NCBI GenBank assembly: GCA_902496345.1
Contig: CABVAP010000058.1
Span: 1 to 13,658, forward strand
Length of the DNA: 13,658 nt
Direction: 5' to 3'
Source of the DNA: an uncultured Eubacteriales bacterium
GTDB taxonomy: Bacteria; Bacillota; Clostridia; Lachnospirales; CAG-274
Positions within the stretch are counted from its first letter, which is position 1, and every line of letters begins with the position of its first letter. Of the stretch, positions 7,838-13,652 are shown one piece after another. The position numbers and the translations under genes were made by a program. The notes beneath the pieces were generated by a model. It worked only from the letters and a program-made list of their open reading frames with translations. It did no database searches and was not told the DNA's origin.

Positions 7838-8598
7838 AAAAAGTCGTAGATGCTATTGTTTTAAAAAATAATTCAATTAGTGAAAATATTTTTGATATGA
7901 TTATCAAAGCTCCTGCTATTGCTGAAAATGCAACAGCAGGGCAGTTTGTTGAAATATATACCGGTAACGGTGTTAATCTTCTTCCTCGTCCTATTAGTAT
8001 TTGTGAAATAAATAAAAATGAGGGTACTTTACGTCTTGTCTATCAAGTCGTTGGTACCGGTACTAAAATCTTCTCTGACAAAAAAGAGGGCGAAACTTTG
8101 AAAATTGTCGGCCCTCTCGGTAACGGCTATGATATAAAAGACGTTAAAACAAGTGTTTTTGTCGGTGGTGGTATCGGTGTGCCTCCTTTACTTCAAACTG
8201 TTAAACAGGCTAAAGGCGAAAAAATTGTTATACTTGGTTTTAGAAGTGGCACAATCTTAAAAGAAGATTTTGAAAAAACCGGTGCTAAAGTTTTAATCGC
8301 AACTGATGACGGTAGTGTAGGTTTTAAAGGTAATGTCGTTGACCTTATGAAAGCTGAAAATATAACGGGTGATGTTATCTATTCTTGTGGCCCTAAAATT
8401 ATGCTTAAATTTTTGGCTCAATATGCTGAAAGCAAAAATATCGAATGTTTTGTTTCTATGGAAGAAAGAATGGCTTGCGGTATCGGTGCTTGCGTTGGTT
8501 GTGTCGTTAAAATAAAAAACGGAGATTCTTTTGAACACAAAAAAGTTTGTAAAGACGGTCCTGTCTTTAATTCTAAGGAGGTATTGTGGAATGATTAA
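7834..8598 (+). CDS. pyrK: dihydroorotate dehydrogenase B, electron-transfer subunit
   Basis: Carries electrons from PyrD-bound FMN through a 2Fe-2S cluster and FAD to NAD+, defining a class 1B enzyme. It belongs to the ferredoxin-NADP reductase-like superfamily. The FAD-binding RPISI lies at 52-56 and the nucleotide-binding GGGIGVPPL at 111-119. The C-terminal cluster ligands are Cys215, Cys220, Cys223 and Cys239 (C-X4-C-X2-C-X15-C, the PyrK pattern). At 254 residues it is complete. Its start overlaps the carB stop (ATGA), with GGGAAGGA a few bases upstream as ribosome binding site, and its last eight bases overlap pyrD. Such overlap fits equal production of the two subunits of the heterotetramer. 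Confidence 0.97.
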   Translation: MKKVVDAIVLKNNSISENIFDMIIKAPAIAENATAGQFVEIYTGNGVNLLPRPISICEINKNEGTLRLVYQVVGTGTKIFSDKKEGETLKIVGPLGNGYDIKDVKTSVFVGGGIGVPPLLQTVKQAKGEKIVILGFRSGTILKEDFEKTGAKVLIATDDGSVGFKGNVVDLMKAENITGDVIYSCGPKIMLKFLAQYAESKNIECFVSMEERMACGIGACVGCVVKIKNGDSFEHKKVCKDGPVFNSKEVLWND

Positions 8599-9496
8599 TA
8601 CAAAAGTCAATATCGCAGGTGTTGAGCTTAAAAATCCTGTTATGACTGCCTCCGGTACTTTTGGAAGTGGAAAAGAGTATTCGGAATTTGTTGACCTTAA
8701 TAAACTTGGTGCAGTTGTTGTTAAAGGTGTTGCCGACAAACCTTGGAAAGGAAATCCAGCTCCTCGTATCGCTGAAGTATACGGCGGTATGTTAAACAGC
8801 GTTGGTCTTCAAAACAATGGTGTTGATTATTTTATAAAGGAGGATATTCCTTTTTTAAGGCAATTTGATACTAAAATTATTGTTAATGTTTGTGGTCATT
8901 CTCTTGAAGAATATACGAATGTTGTTAAAAAATTAAATGGTCAAGATGTTGACCTTCTTGAACTTAATATATCTTGCCCTAATGTTACTGAGGGTGGTAT
9001 GGCTTTTGGAACTGACTGTTCTATGGTTGAAAAAGTTGTATCGGAGGTTAAAAAATATGCAGAACAACCTTTAATTGTGAAATTAAGCCCTAATGTTACT
9101 GACATTACAGCTATTGCTAAGGCTGCCGAAAACGGTGGTGCTGATGCATTGTCGCTTATTAACACTTTAACAGGTATGAAAATTGATATTCACAAAAGAA
9201 AACCTGTTCTTGCTAACAAAATAGGCGGTATGAGCGGACCTGCTGTTAAACCTGTCGCTGTTAGAATGGTTTATCAAGTAAACAAAGCTACTAAATTGCC
9301 TATTATCGGTATGGGTGGTATATCTAACGGTGACGATGCTATCGAATTTATTATGGCCGGTGCTACAGGTGTTTCTGTTGGTACTGCTAATTTTACAAAT
9401 CCATTTGCTACAATGGAAGTCGTTGAAGGTATTGAAGATTATATGAATAGATACAATGTTTCTAATATTTCTGATTTAAGAGGTATTGTTGAGTAA
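8591..9496 (+). CDS. pyrD: dihydroorotate dehydrogenase B, catalytic subunit
   Basis: Oxidises dihydroorotate to orotate with FMN on a TIM barrel and passes electrons to PyrK. The catalytic base of class 1 enzymes is Cys129 in NISCPN (126-131). Lys45 (VVKG), the N-terminal ASGTFG (20-25), KLSPN (164-168) and GMGGISNGDDA (240-250) with SVGTA (262-266) form the FMN site. The ATG at 8591 is preferred because AAGGAGG lies at 8575-8581 and the family sequence starts just there, giving 301 residues. The same frame remains open 60 bases further upstream, but that stretch is pyrK coding sequence. It is the last gene of the operon, followed by a terminator. Orotate would pass to a PyrE that is not encoded here. 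Confidence 0.97.
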   Translation: MINTKVNIAGVELKNPVMTASGTFGSGKEYSEFVDLNKLGAVVVKGVADKPWKGNPAPRIAEVYGGMLNSVGLQNNGVDYFIKEDIPFLRQFDTKIIVNVCGHSLEEYTNVVKKLNGQDVDLLELNISCPNVTEGGMAFGTDCSMVEKVVSEVKKYAEQPLIVKLSPNVTDITAIAKAAENGGADALSLINTLTGMKIDIHKRKPVLANKIGGMSGPAVKPVAVRMVYQVNKATKLPIIGMGGISNGDDAIEFIMAGATGVSVGTANFTNPFATMEVVEGIEDYMNRYNVSNISDLRGIVE

Positions 9497-9518
9497 TTTG
9501 TTTATTTATTATTTTATG

Positions 9519-9550
9519 GGGCTGTCACCTAAAACAGCCCTTATTTTTTT
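9519..9550 (+). terminator. terminator of the pyr operon
   Basis: GGGCTGT (9519-9525) pairs perfectly with ACAGCCC (9534-9540) around an eight-base loop, followed by TTATTTTTTT. It lies 22 bases after the pyrD stop and closes the operon. Confidence 0.93.
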
Positions 9551-9563
9551 ACCGACAAGAAAA

Positions 9564-9584
9564 ATTTAAGGTATTGCCTTAAAT
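9564..9584. repeat. short perfect inverted repeat after the pyr terminator
   Basis: ATTTAAGG (9564-9571) and CCTTAAAT (9577-9584) are perfect complements around a five-base gap. It could be an operator for the next gene or a small hairpin. There is no T-run after it, so it is unlikely to be a terminator. The rest of 9551-9679 is AT-rich, and I see nothing else certain in it. Confidence 0.35.
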
Positions 9585-9679
9585 CATAATGTGAGGTAAA
9601 AAGGATTTTTGTTAATTTACTTAAAATTAGTGAAATAATTATATTTATAAAATAAAAATAAATTTTATGGTGATGAAAA

Positions 9680-9937
9680 ATGGAGAATAATTATAAAAAC
9701 GAAATTGTAAATAATATTGATAAAATTCACACAACTGAACTTGGTATAATCAGAATAAAGAAAAATCTTTCAATAGAAAATAAAGATGTTATTGAATTTT
9801 GTAAAGAATGTATAATTGATAATATTTCTTATGTTGAAAAAAAAGGTAAAAATTATTATGTATATTGGAATGATTGCAAAATTACAATAAACTCGTATTC
9901 ATACACAATTATAACAGCTCACAGAATTAAAAAATAA
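9680..9937 (+). CDS. small DUF3781-type protein, function unknown
   Basis: An 85-residue soluble, basic and Asn/Lys/Ile-rich protein. The central TELGIIRIKKNL (residues 19-30), the GKNYYVYW segment (about 56-63) and the C-terminal SYTIITAHRIKK match my memory of the DUF3781 family, small proteins found mainly in Firmicutes and with no established role. It has no signal peptide, membrane segment or metal-binding cysteine motif. Its ribosome binding site is weak (GGTGA at 9668-9672). It stands alone between the pyr terminator and a permease gene, with about 80 bases to the latter. Its codons are richer in ATA/AAA than those of the pyr genes, so it may be less expressed or acquired. The family assignment is from recall and needs a profile search. 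Confidence 0.72.
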   Translation: MENNYKNEIVNNIDKIHTTELGIIRIKKNLSIENKDVIEFCKECIIDNISYVEKKGKNYYVYWNDCKITINSYSYTIITAHRIKK

Positions 9938-10016
9938 ATTTATGATTTGATTAAAAAATTGATTAAAAAATTAAATATAATAATATTGTTTGATATTGTA
10001 TTAGGAGGTTATATTT

Positions 10017-10937
10017 TTGATTGATAATATTTTAATTGTAGGAAACCAAGTTCTTATACTTTTTATTCTTATTGCTGTTGGTTTTATATGCAATAAAACT
10101 AAAATTATAAAGGACAATGCAATAAAAAGTTTTACCGATTTTGCACTCTATATCGTTTCACCTTGTGTCATTATAAATTCTTATCAACGTGAATTTGATA
10201 CAGATATGCTAAACAGTCTTATTTTGACTTGTATCGTTACTTTTGTTTCTTTTGCTATTAATATTTTCATCGCTAACATTGTCGTGCGTGATAAGGACAA
10301 AAGACGTGAAAAAGTTTTGCGATTTGGTGCTATCTTCTCTAACTGTGGCTATATGTCACTACCTCTACAAGCTGTTTTGCTTGGTGATGACGGTGTTTTC
10401 TTTGGTGCAACTTATATCGCTGCTTTTAACATTGTTTTATGGACTTATGGCGTTTATGCTATGAGTGGCAGTATGAAAGAAATGTCTTTACGTAAAATTG
10501 TTTTGAATCCCGGTATAATTGGTACTCTTTTAGGTATGGCACTATTTGTATTATCAATTGAATTGCCGTCATTTATAAACGAGCCTATTAGATATTTTGC
10601 TTCATTAAATACACCCGTTCCTATGGTTATTATCGGTTACCATTTGGCTAATGCAAGCTTGAAAATAAAGGGATTATCTGCATATATATCTATGTTCTTT
10701 AGACTTATACTATCGCCACTTATTATGTTCGCTGGCTTATATCTATGTGGTATCAGAGGAACTGTTATGGTTGCTTGTGTTATCGCTGGCTCTGCTCCCT
10801 TCGCTGCTACAACAACTATGTTCGCTGAAAAGTTTGGTGGCGAAACAGAATTATCTGCAGCTATGGTTTCTTTAAGTACGCTTGTTTCTATTATTACTAT
10901 GCCTATTATTGTCGGTTTTGTGATTATGTTTAAATAA
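10017..10937 (+). CDS. AEC (auxin efflux carrier) family permease
   Basis: A 306-residue polytopic membrane protein with about ten hydrophobic segments, two blocks of five separated by a charged loop near 150-160. Family landmarks are the N-terminal helix followed by NKTKIIKDNAIKSFT (26-40), NPGIIGTLLG (164-173), TPVPMVIIGYHLA (199-211) and SAPFAATTTMFA (259-270), which resemble bacterial AEC/PIN-fold transporters such as malate or malonate carriers. The substrate cannot be read from the sequence. The start is TTG at 10017, chosen because AGGAGG lies at 10003-10008, eight bases upstream, and no ATG sits near. A TATAAT at 9976-9981 could be a -10 box, but I see no matching -35. No clear terminator follows. 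Confidence 0.9.
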   Translation: MIDNILIVGNQVLILFILIAVGFICNKTKIIKDNAIKSFTDFALYIVSPCVIINSYQREFDTDMLNSLILTCIVTFVSFAINIFIANIVVRDKDKRREKVLRFGAIFSNCGYMSLPLQAVLLGDDGVFFGATYIAAFNIVLWTYGVYAMSGSMKEMSLRKIVLNPGIIGTLLGMALFVLSIELPSFINEPIRYFASLNTPVPMVIIGYHLANASLKIKGLSAYISMFFRLILSPLIMFAGLYLCGIRGTVMVACVIAGSAPFAATTTMFAEKFGGETELSAAMVSLSTLVSIITMPIIVGFVIMFK

Positions 10938-10988
10938 ATAATTTTGTGTTTTGGTTATTTTTGTGGAAAAATAAAATTTTTTTCTGAT

Positions 10989-11021
10989 TTGCTTGCATAA
11001 ATTGTGAAAATATATTACTAT
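10989..11021 (+). promoter_or_regulatory. promoter before the AsnA-like gene
   Basis: TTGCAT (10993-10998), 17 bases, then TACTAT (11016-11021), or alternatively TTGCTT (10989-10994), 16 bases, then TATATT (11011-11016). Either places the start near 11020-11030. A TTG codon at 11036 would then be almost at the 5' end of the RNA, which argues for a later start codon. Confidence 0.5.
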
Positions 11022-11077
11022 ATAAGTAGGAGTTTTTGTTTATAGAGGGACTTTTAACTATGTTAGGGGGTTTTGAA

Positions 11078-11980
11078 ATGAAATTGAAATTACCAATAGA
11101 CTATGATGCTAAACTTGATACAAAAACAACTCTTATTGCTGTGACTCAAATAAAGGATAGTTTTGAAAAGGTTTTCTATAGAGTTTTTAAATTTCAAAAA
11201 ATTTCTGCTCCTTTGATAATCCCTAATGAAAGTAGCTCTAGCTGGTTGAGATATTCCCTTAAAAAATATGGTTTTGATTGTGAAGACGGCGTTTATACCA
11301 GTATGATTTGTTATAATTCACAAAAGGAAATATACCATAATTTTTATTCTAAATTTTTGGACAGGTGGCAATTCGAAAAAATTATATCCTCTGATGAAGA
11401 AAATATTCAGACTTTGAACGATATGGCAGAACAGATATTTACAATCGTTAAAATTACTGAATCTTACATAAATGACGTGTATCCTATACTTACCAGATTT
11501 TTGCCTATGGAACTTAAATTTATCACGTTAGACGAACTGAACAGATTATATCCAGACGATACACCTATGCAAAGAGAAGAAAAAATTGCTTATCAATACA
11601 AGGCTGTTTTTATTACAAAAACGGAAAGTTGTTTTGATGACAAAAATCAAAATTATCACGACTGGTATTTTTCTGGTAAGCTAATTGCTTGGTATCCTAT
11701 ACTTGATTGCGTTTTTGAAATTGCTAAAATGGGTATACGTGCTAATGATGAAGAGTCTGATGAAAATATCGAAGAAACAGGCGTTACACTTTACGGAGAC
11801 GTAGACTCTAAAACAAAAGATAATGAAAAAGAAAAAACTTATTCTATCGGTGGGGTAGTCGGAATGTCACGTCTGTGTATGTTTCTACTTGGTAAGGCAC
11901 ATATCGGAGAGGTACAAAGTTTAACTAACGATGACGATATTGTCGAAGAATGTAAACGTGCAAATATAAATTTATTATAA
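11078..11980 (+). CDS. divergent AsnA (aspartate-ammonia ligase) homologue, probably not a functional asparagine synthetase
   Basis: A 300-residue cytoplasmic protein recognisably related to AsnA, a class II aminoacyl-tRNA-synthetase-like fold. Shared stretches: KLPIDYDAKL and IKDSFE at the N-terminus, KKYGFDCEDGVYTSM (62-76), WYPILDCVFEIAKMGIR (205-221), SIGGVVGMSRLCMFLLGKAHIGEVQ (from 256), and the INLL end. By recalled alignment to E. coli AsnA, about 30 residues between APLI (44-47) and Trp56 are missing. These include the GDGTQDNLSG loop and the HSLAKWK segment. Arg100, Gln116, Asp118, Asp235 and Ser250 have become Asn80, Arg96, Gln98, Lys201 and Ala216. Glu214, Arg221 and Arg265 remain. 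ATG 11078 is preferred over TTG 11036 and ATG 11060 because AGGGGG lies seven bases upstream and AsnA proteins begin there. A regulatory or altered-substrate role is inferred. Confidence 0.8.
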   Translation: MKLKLPIDYDAKLDTKTTLIAVTQIKDSFEKVFYRVFKFQKISAPLIIPNESSSSWLRYSLKKYGFDCEDGVYTSMICYNSQKEIYHNFYSKFLDRWQFEKIISSDEENIQTLNDMAEQIFTIVKITESYINDVYPILTRFLPMELKFITLDELNRLYPDDTPMQREEKIAYQYKAVFITKTESCFDDKNQNYHDWYFSGKLIAWYPILDCVFEIAKMGIRANDEESDENIEETGVTLYGDVDSKTKDNEKEKTYSIGGVVGMSRLCMFLLGKAHIGEVQSLTNDDDIVEECKRANINLL

Positions 11981-11994
11981 AATGAAAAATTATG

Positions 11995-12023
11995 TTGACT
12001 TTTTATATTTTTTTCTTTATAAT
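11995..12023 (+). promoter_or_regulatory. sigma-A promoter of the rubrerythrin gene
   Basis: TTGACT (11995-12000), exactly 17 bases, TATAAT (12018-12023): 11 of 12 consensus positions. Transcription would start near 12030, just before or within the palindrome at 12033-12049. This is one of the strongest promoters in the window and fits an abundant, repressible stress protein. Confidence 0.88.
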
Positions 12024-12032
12024 AAATATTAG

Positions 12033-12049
12033 ATGATAACTATTATCAT
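12033..12049. promoter_or_regulatory. Fur/PerR-type operator
   Basis: ATGATAA-CTA-TTATCAT is a perfect 7-3-7 palindrome. Its core at 12034-12048 differs from the classical Fur consensus TGATAATNATTATCA at one position and from the PerR consensus TTATAATNATTATAA at three. It begins nine bases after the -10 box and covers the predicted start, where a bound repressor would block initiation. PerR controls rubrerythrins in Clostridium, so PerR is the likeliest ligand although the base match is closer to Fur. Confidence 0.82.
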
Positions 12050-12097
12050 TTAAGAAAAAAATATATAAATTAATATAAATTTAAGGAGGACAATATT

Positions 12098-12640
12098 ATG
12101 AAGAAATTTGTATGTATTATTTGTGGTTATGTACACGAGGGTGACTGCCCTCCAGAAAAATGTCCACAGTGTGGCGCTCCTGCTAGCAAATTCAAAGAAC
12201 AAGAAAAAGGCTTAGTTTTCGCTGATGAACACAGAGTAGGTATCGTTGACGGTATCGACAAAGACATTATTGAAGATTTAAGACAAAACTTTATGGGTGA
12301 ATGTACTGAAGTTGGTATGTACCTTGCTATGAGCCGTCAGGCAGACAGAGAGGGCTATCCTGAAGTTGCTGAAGCGTATAAAAGAATAGCTTTTGAAGAA
12401 GCTGAACACGCTGCTAAATTCGCTGAAATCCTTGGCGAAGTTGTTACTGACAGTACTAAGAAAAATCTTGAAATGAGAGTCGCTGCTGAACACGGTGCTA
12501 CTGAGGGTAAATTAGACTTAGCTAAAAGAGCTAAAGCTGCTAATCTTGACGCAATTCACGATACTGTTCACGAAATGTGCAAAGATGAAGCTAGACACGG
12601 TAAAGCTTTCGCTGGTCTTTTAGGTAGATATTTTAAATAA
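12098..12640 (+). CDS. rbr: reverse rubrerythrin (rubredoxin-like domain first)
   Basis: A 180-residue non-haem iron protein that reduces hydrogen peroxide, and in clostridia also oxygen, protecting anaerobes. Unlike classical rubrerythrin, the rubredoxin-like iron site is N-terminal: Cys6/Cys9 and Cys22/Cys25 (CIICG, CPQCG). A four-helix ferritin-like domain follows, with diiron ligands likely Glu68 (FMGECTE), Glu101/His104 (FEEAEH), Glu131 (AAEHG), Glu164 and His167 (DEARHG). This order is that of the clostridial reverse rubrerythrins (C. acetobutylicum heat-shock protein 21 type). AAGGAGGA at 12083-12090 sits seven bases before the ATG. It is a single-gene unit with its own consensus promoter, Fur/PerR operator and terminator, so induction by peroxide or oxygen is expected. 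The electron donor is not encoded here. Confidence 0.93.
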   Translation: MKKFVCIICGYVHEGDCPPEKCPQCGAPASKFKEQEKGLVFADEHRVGIVDGIDKDIIEDLRQNFMGECTEVGMYLAMSRQADREGYPEVAEAYKRIAFEEAEHAAKFAEILGEVVTDSTKKNLEMRVAAEHGATEGKLDLAKRAKAANLDAIHDTVHEMCKDEARHGKAFAGLLGRYFK

Positions 12641-12672
12641 TTTTTAAACGTTAAACTGATTTATTAAGTGTT

Positions 12673-12718
12673 AAAGGACTATAACAAGTATCTTTTGATT
12701 TGTTATAGTCCTTTTTTT
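12673..12718 (+). terminator. terminator after the rubrerythrin gene
   Basis: AAAGGACTATAACA (12673-12686) pairs perfectly over 14 bases with 12701-12714 around a 14-base loop, with the T-run continuing to 12718. It is a strong intrinsic terminator 32 bases after the stop. Confidence 0.93.
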
Positions 12719-12776
12719 ATTATTCGTTAAAAATTTCTAATTCTAATTTTCTTTTTATTTAATAAAAGTAGAGTAA

Positions 12777-12782
12777 TATAAT
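12777..12782 (+). promoter_or_regulatory. possible -10 box of the lipoprotein gene
   Basis: A TATAAT hexamer lies 52 bases before the lipoprotein start, downstream of the rubrerythrin terminator. The -35 position (around 12754-12759, TTTTAT) is poor. Some promoter must lie in 12719-12819, and this is the best candidate. Confidence 0.4.
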
Positions 12783-12834
12783 CATAAATAAAAAAAATAA
12801 AATCTTTCATTTGATTGTTAGGAGGAATTTTACT

Positions 12835-13449
12835 ATGAAAAAAAAAATTATGAGTTTATGTGCAATTGCTATTATGTCATCTATGGCACTTACTTTAACC
12901 GCTTGTGGAAGTGACGGAGAAAGTGAAAACAATGAAACTTCTATAGAAAGCAACGCTAATGCAAATTCAACGAATACTAATCAAAAAAGTGGAGATAATA
13001 CAGATAACAAAGGCGATATTAAAACAATTGCTAAAATTACCGCAATTGATGGAAACAACATCACTTTTGTAACAGCTGACAGAGGTCAAAAACCTGACGG
13101 AAAACCAGACGGACAGCCTAATGGAGAAGAACCTTTAGAACCTCTAACAGGTGACAATAAAGAAAAACCTTTAGAACCTCCAACAGGGGATAACAATGGC
13201 GAAAGACCTAACAATGAACCTCCAGCAGGGGACAAACCGGACGGACAAATGCCAGAAATGAATTTTGGTACTGAAGAAAGCACAATTACTGTTGATAGTT
13301 CTATACTCTTTTTCGATAATATGGGAGAAGATAAAACAGCTGCAACAATTTCGGATTTGAATGTTGATTCAATTATTGATATTACTTTTGATGAAGACGG
13401 TGTTACTCCTAAAGAAATAACAATAAAATCAAACCCAAATAACAAATAG
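12835..13449 (+). CDS. putative lipoprotein with a Pro/Gly/Asp-rich repeated linker
   Basis: A 204-residue exported protein. The signal MKKKIMSLCAIAIMSS... has a basic start, a hydrophobic core and the lipobox LTAC, with Cys24 as the lipidated residue, so it should be anchored outside the membrane. A Ser/Asn/Thr-rich spacer (about 25-60) leads to a short beta segment (IAKITAIDGNNITFVTA, about 65-81). Next comes a low-complexity stretch with three imperfect EPLEP-TGDN units (about 84-140), then a second beta segment (STITVDSS..., DIITFDEDG-like, about 149-197). The split halves resemble the small DUF5666-like beta domains of clostridial lipoproteins, interrupted by the linker; that likeness is inferred and the function unknown. 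ATG 12835 is chosen because AGGAGG (12820-12825) is nine bases upstream; a TTG at 12811 would precede this site and spoil the signal peptide. Confidence 0.85.
   Translation: MKKKIMSLCAIAIMSSMALTLTACGSDGESENNETSIESNANANSTNTNQKSGDNTDNKGDIKTIAKITAIDGNNITFVTADRGQKPDGKPDGQPNGEEPLEPLTGDNKEKPLEPPTGDNNGERPNNEPPAGDKPDGQMPEMNFGTEESTITVDSSILFFDNMGEDKTAATISDLNVDSIIDITFDEDGVTPKEITIKSNPNNK
13131..13235 (+). repeat. degenerate in-frame repeat in the lipoprotein gene
   Basis: Copies begin at 13131 and 13167 (period 36 bases; 24 of 28 compared bases identical). A third, shorter copy at 13216-13235 matches the second in about 18 of 20 bases. Each encodes an EPLEP(L/P)TGDN-like unit. The array lies within the coding sequence and keeps the frame, so copy number could vary among strains. 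Confidence 0.75.
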
Positions 13450-13455
13450 GGTATA

Positions 13456-13539
13456 ATGTCTTTGAAAATATATATGCTTATATTTTTGAAAGTGCTAGTC
13501 GGTGTCTTTATACTGACTAGCATAATGAATATTTATTAA
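13456..13539 (+). CDS. possible 27-residue hydrophobic membrane peptide
   Basis: An ATG six bases after the lipoprotein stop opens a 27-codon frame starting MSLKIYMLIFLKVLVG and ending at TAA 13537-13539. It contains two Lys near the N-terminus, then a run of Leu/Val/Ile/Phe long enough for one membrane helix. The only ribosome binding sequence is AGGG (13448-13451), four bases from the ATG, partly inside the preceding stop codon; re-initiation after the lipoprotein gene is conceivable. An inverted repeat (13493-13522) lies within it. AT-rich DNA readily produces hydrophobic frames by chance, so this is only a candidate. If real, it could be a small membrane protein or toxin-like peptide. Confidence 0.3.
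   Translation: MSLKIYMLIFLKVLVGVFILTSIMNIY
13493..13522. repeat. inverted repeat downstream of the lipoprotein gene
   Basis: TGCTAGTCGGT (13493-13503) pairs with ACTGACTAGCA (13512-13522), 11 pairs including one G-T wobble, around an eight-base loop. It lacks a clean T-run on either side (plus strand: ATAATGAATATTTATT), so it would be at best a weak terminator. It may close the lipoprotein transcript or be part of the small frame at 13456-13539. Confidence 0.5.
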
Positions 13540-13623
13540 ATGCTATTTTATTGATATTAATGGGGAAAATTTAGATACAATTCAATTTTATTATAAAAAT
13601 ATGAAATTTTTTGTAAAAAAGGG

Positions 13624-13652
13624 TTGACATATCTCTTCTCATAGTGTAAAAT
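13624..13652 (+). promoter_or_regulatory. consensus promoter directed out of the right edge
   Basis: TTGACA (13624-13629), 17 bases, TAAAAT (13647-13652), matching 11 of 12 consensus positions. It would transcribe a gene beginning beyond the window. The preceding 13540-13623 shows no coding frame or other feature I can support. Confidence 0.75.

Noticed and set aside
8531..8590. Upstream extension of pyrD
   Set aside because: It lies within the pyrK coding sequence. The family N-terminus and an AAGGAGG nine bases upstream both point to the ATG at 8591.
9948..9971. Two tandem copies of the 12-base TGATTAAAAAAT
   Set aside because: It is a short, AT-only duplication in an intergenic region with no further copies. 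It looks like slippage, not an iteron or CRISPR array.
10938..10988. Terminator after the AEC permease
   Set aside because: Only A/T pairs (GAAAAA with TTTTTTC around 10965-10984) can form a stem. It is too weak to call.
11036..11077. TTG (11036) or ATG (11060) as start of the AsnA-like gene
   Set aside because: The TTG would be only a few bases from the predicted transcript start, with a ribosome binding site too close. The residues before Met at 11078 match nothing in AsnA, whose N-terminus aligns from 11078. ATG 11060 remains possible, with AGAGGG upstream.
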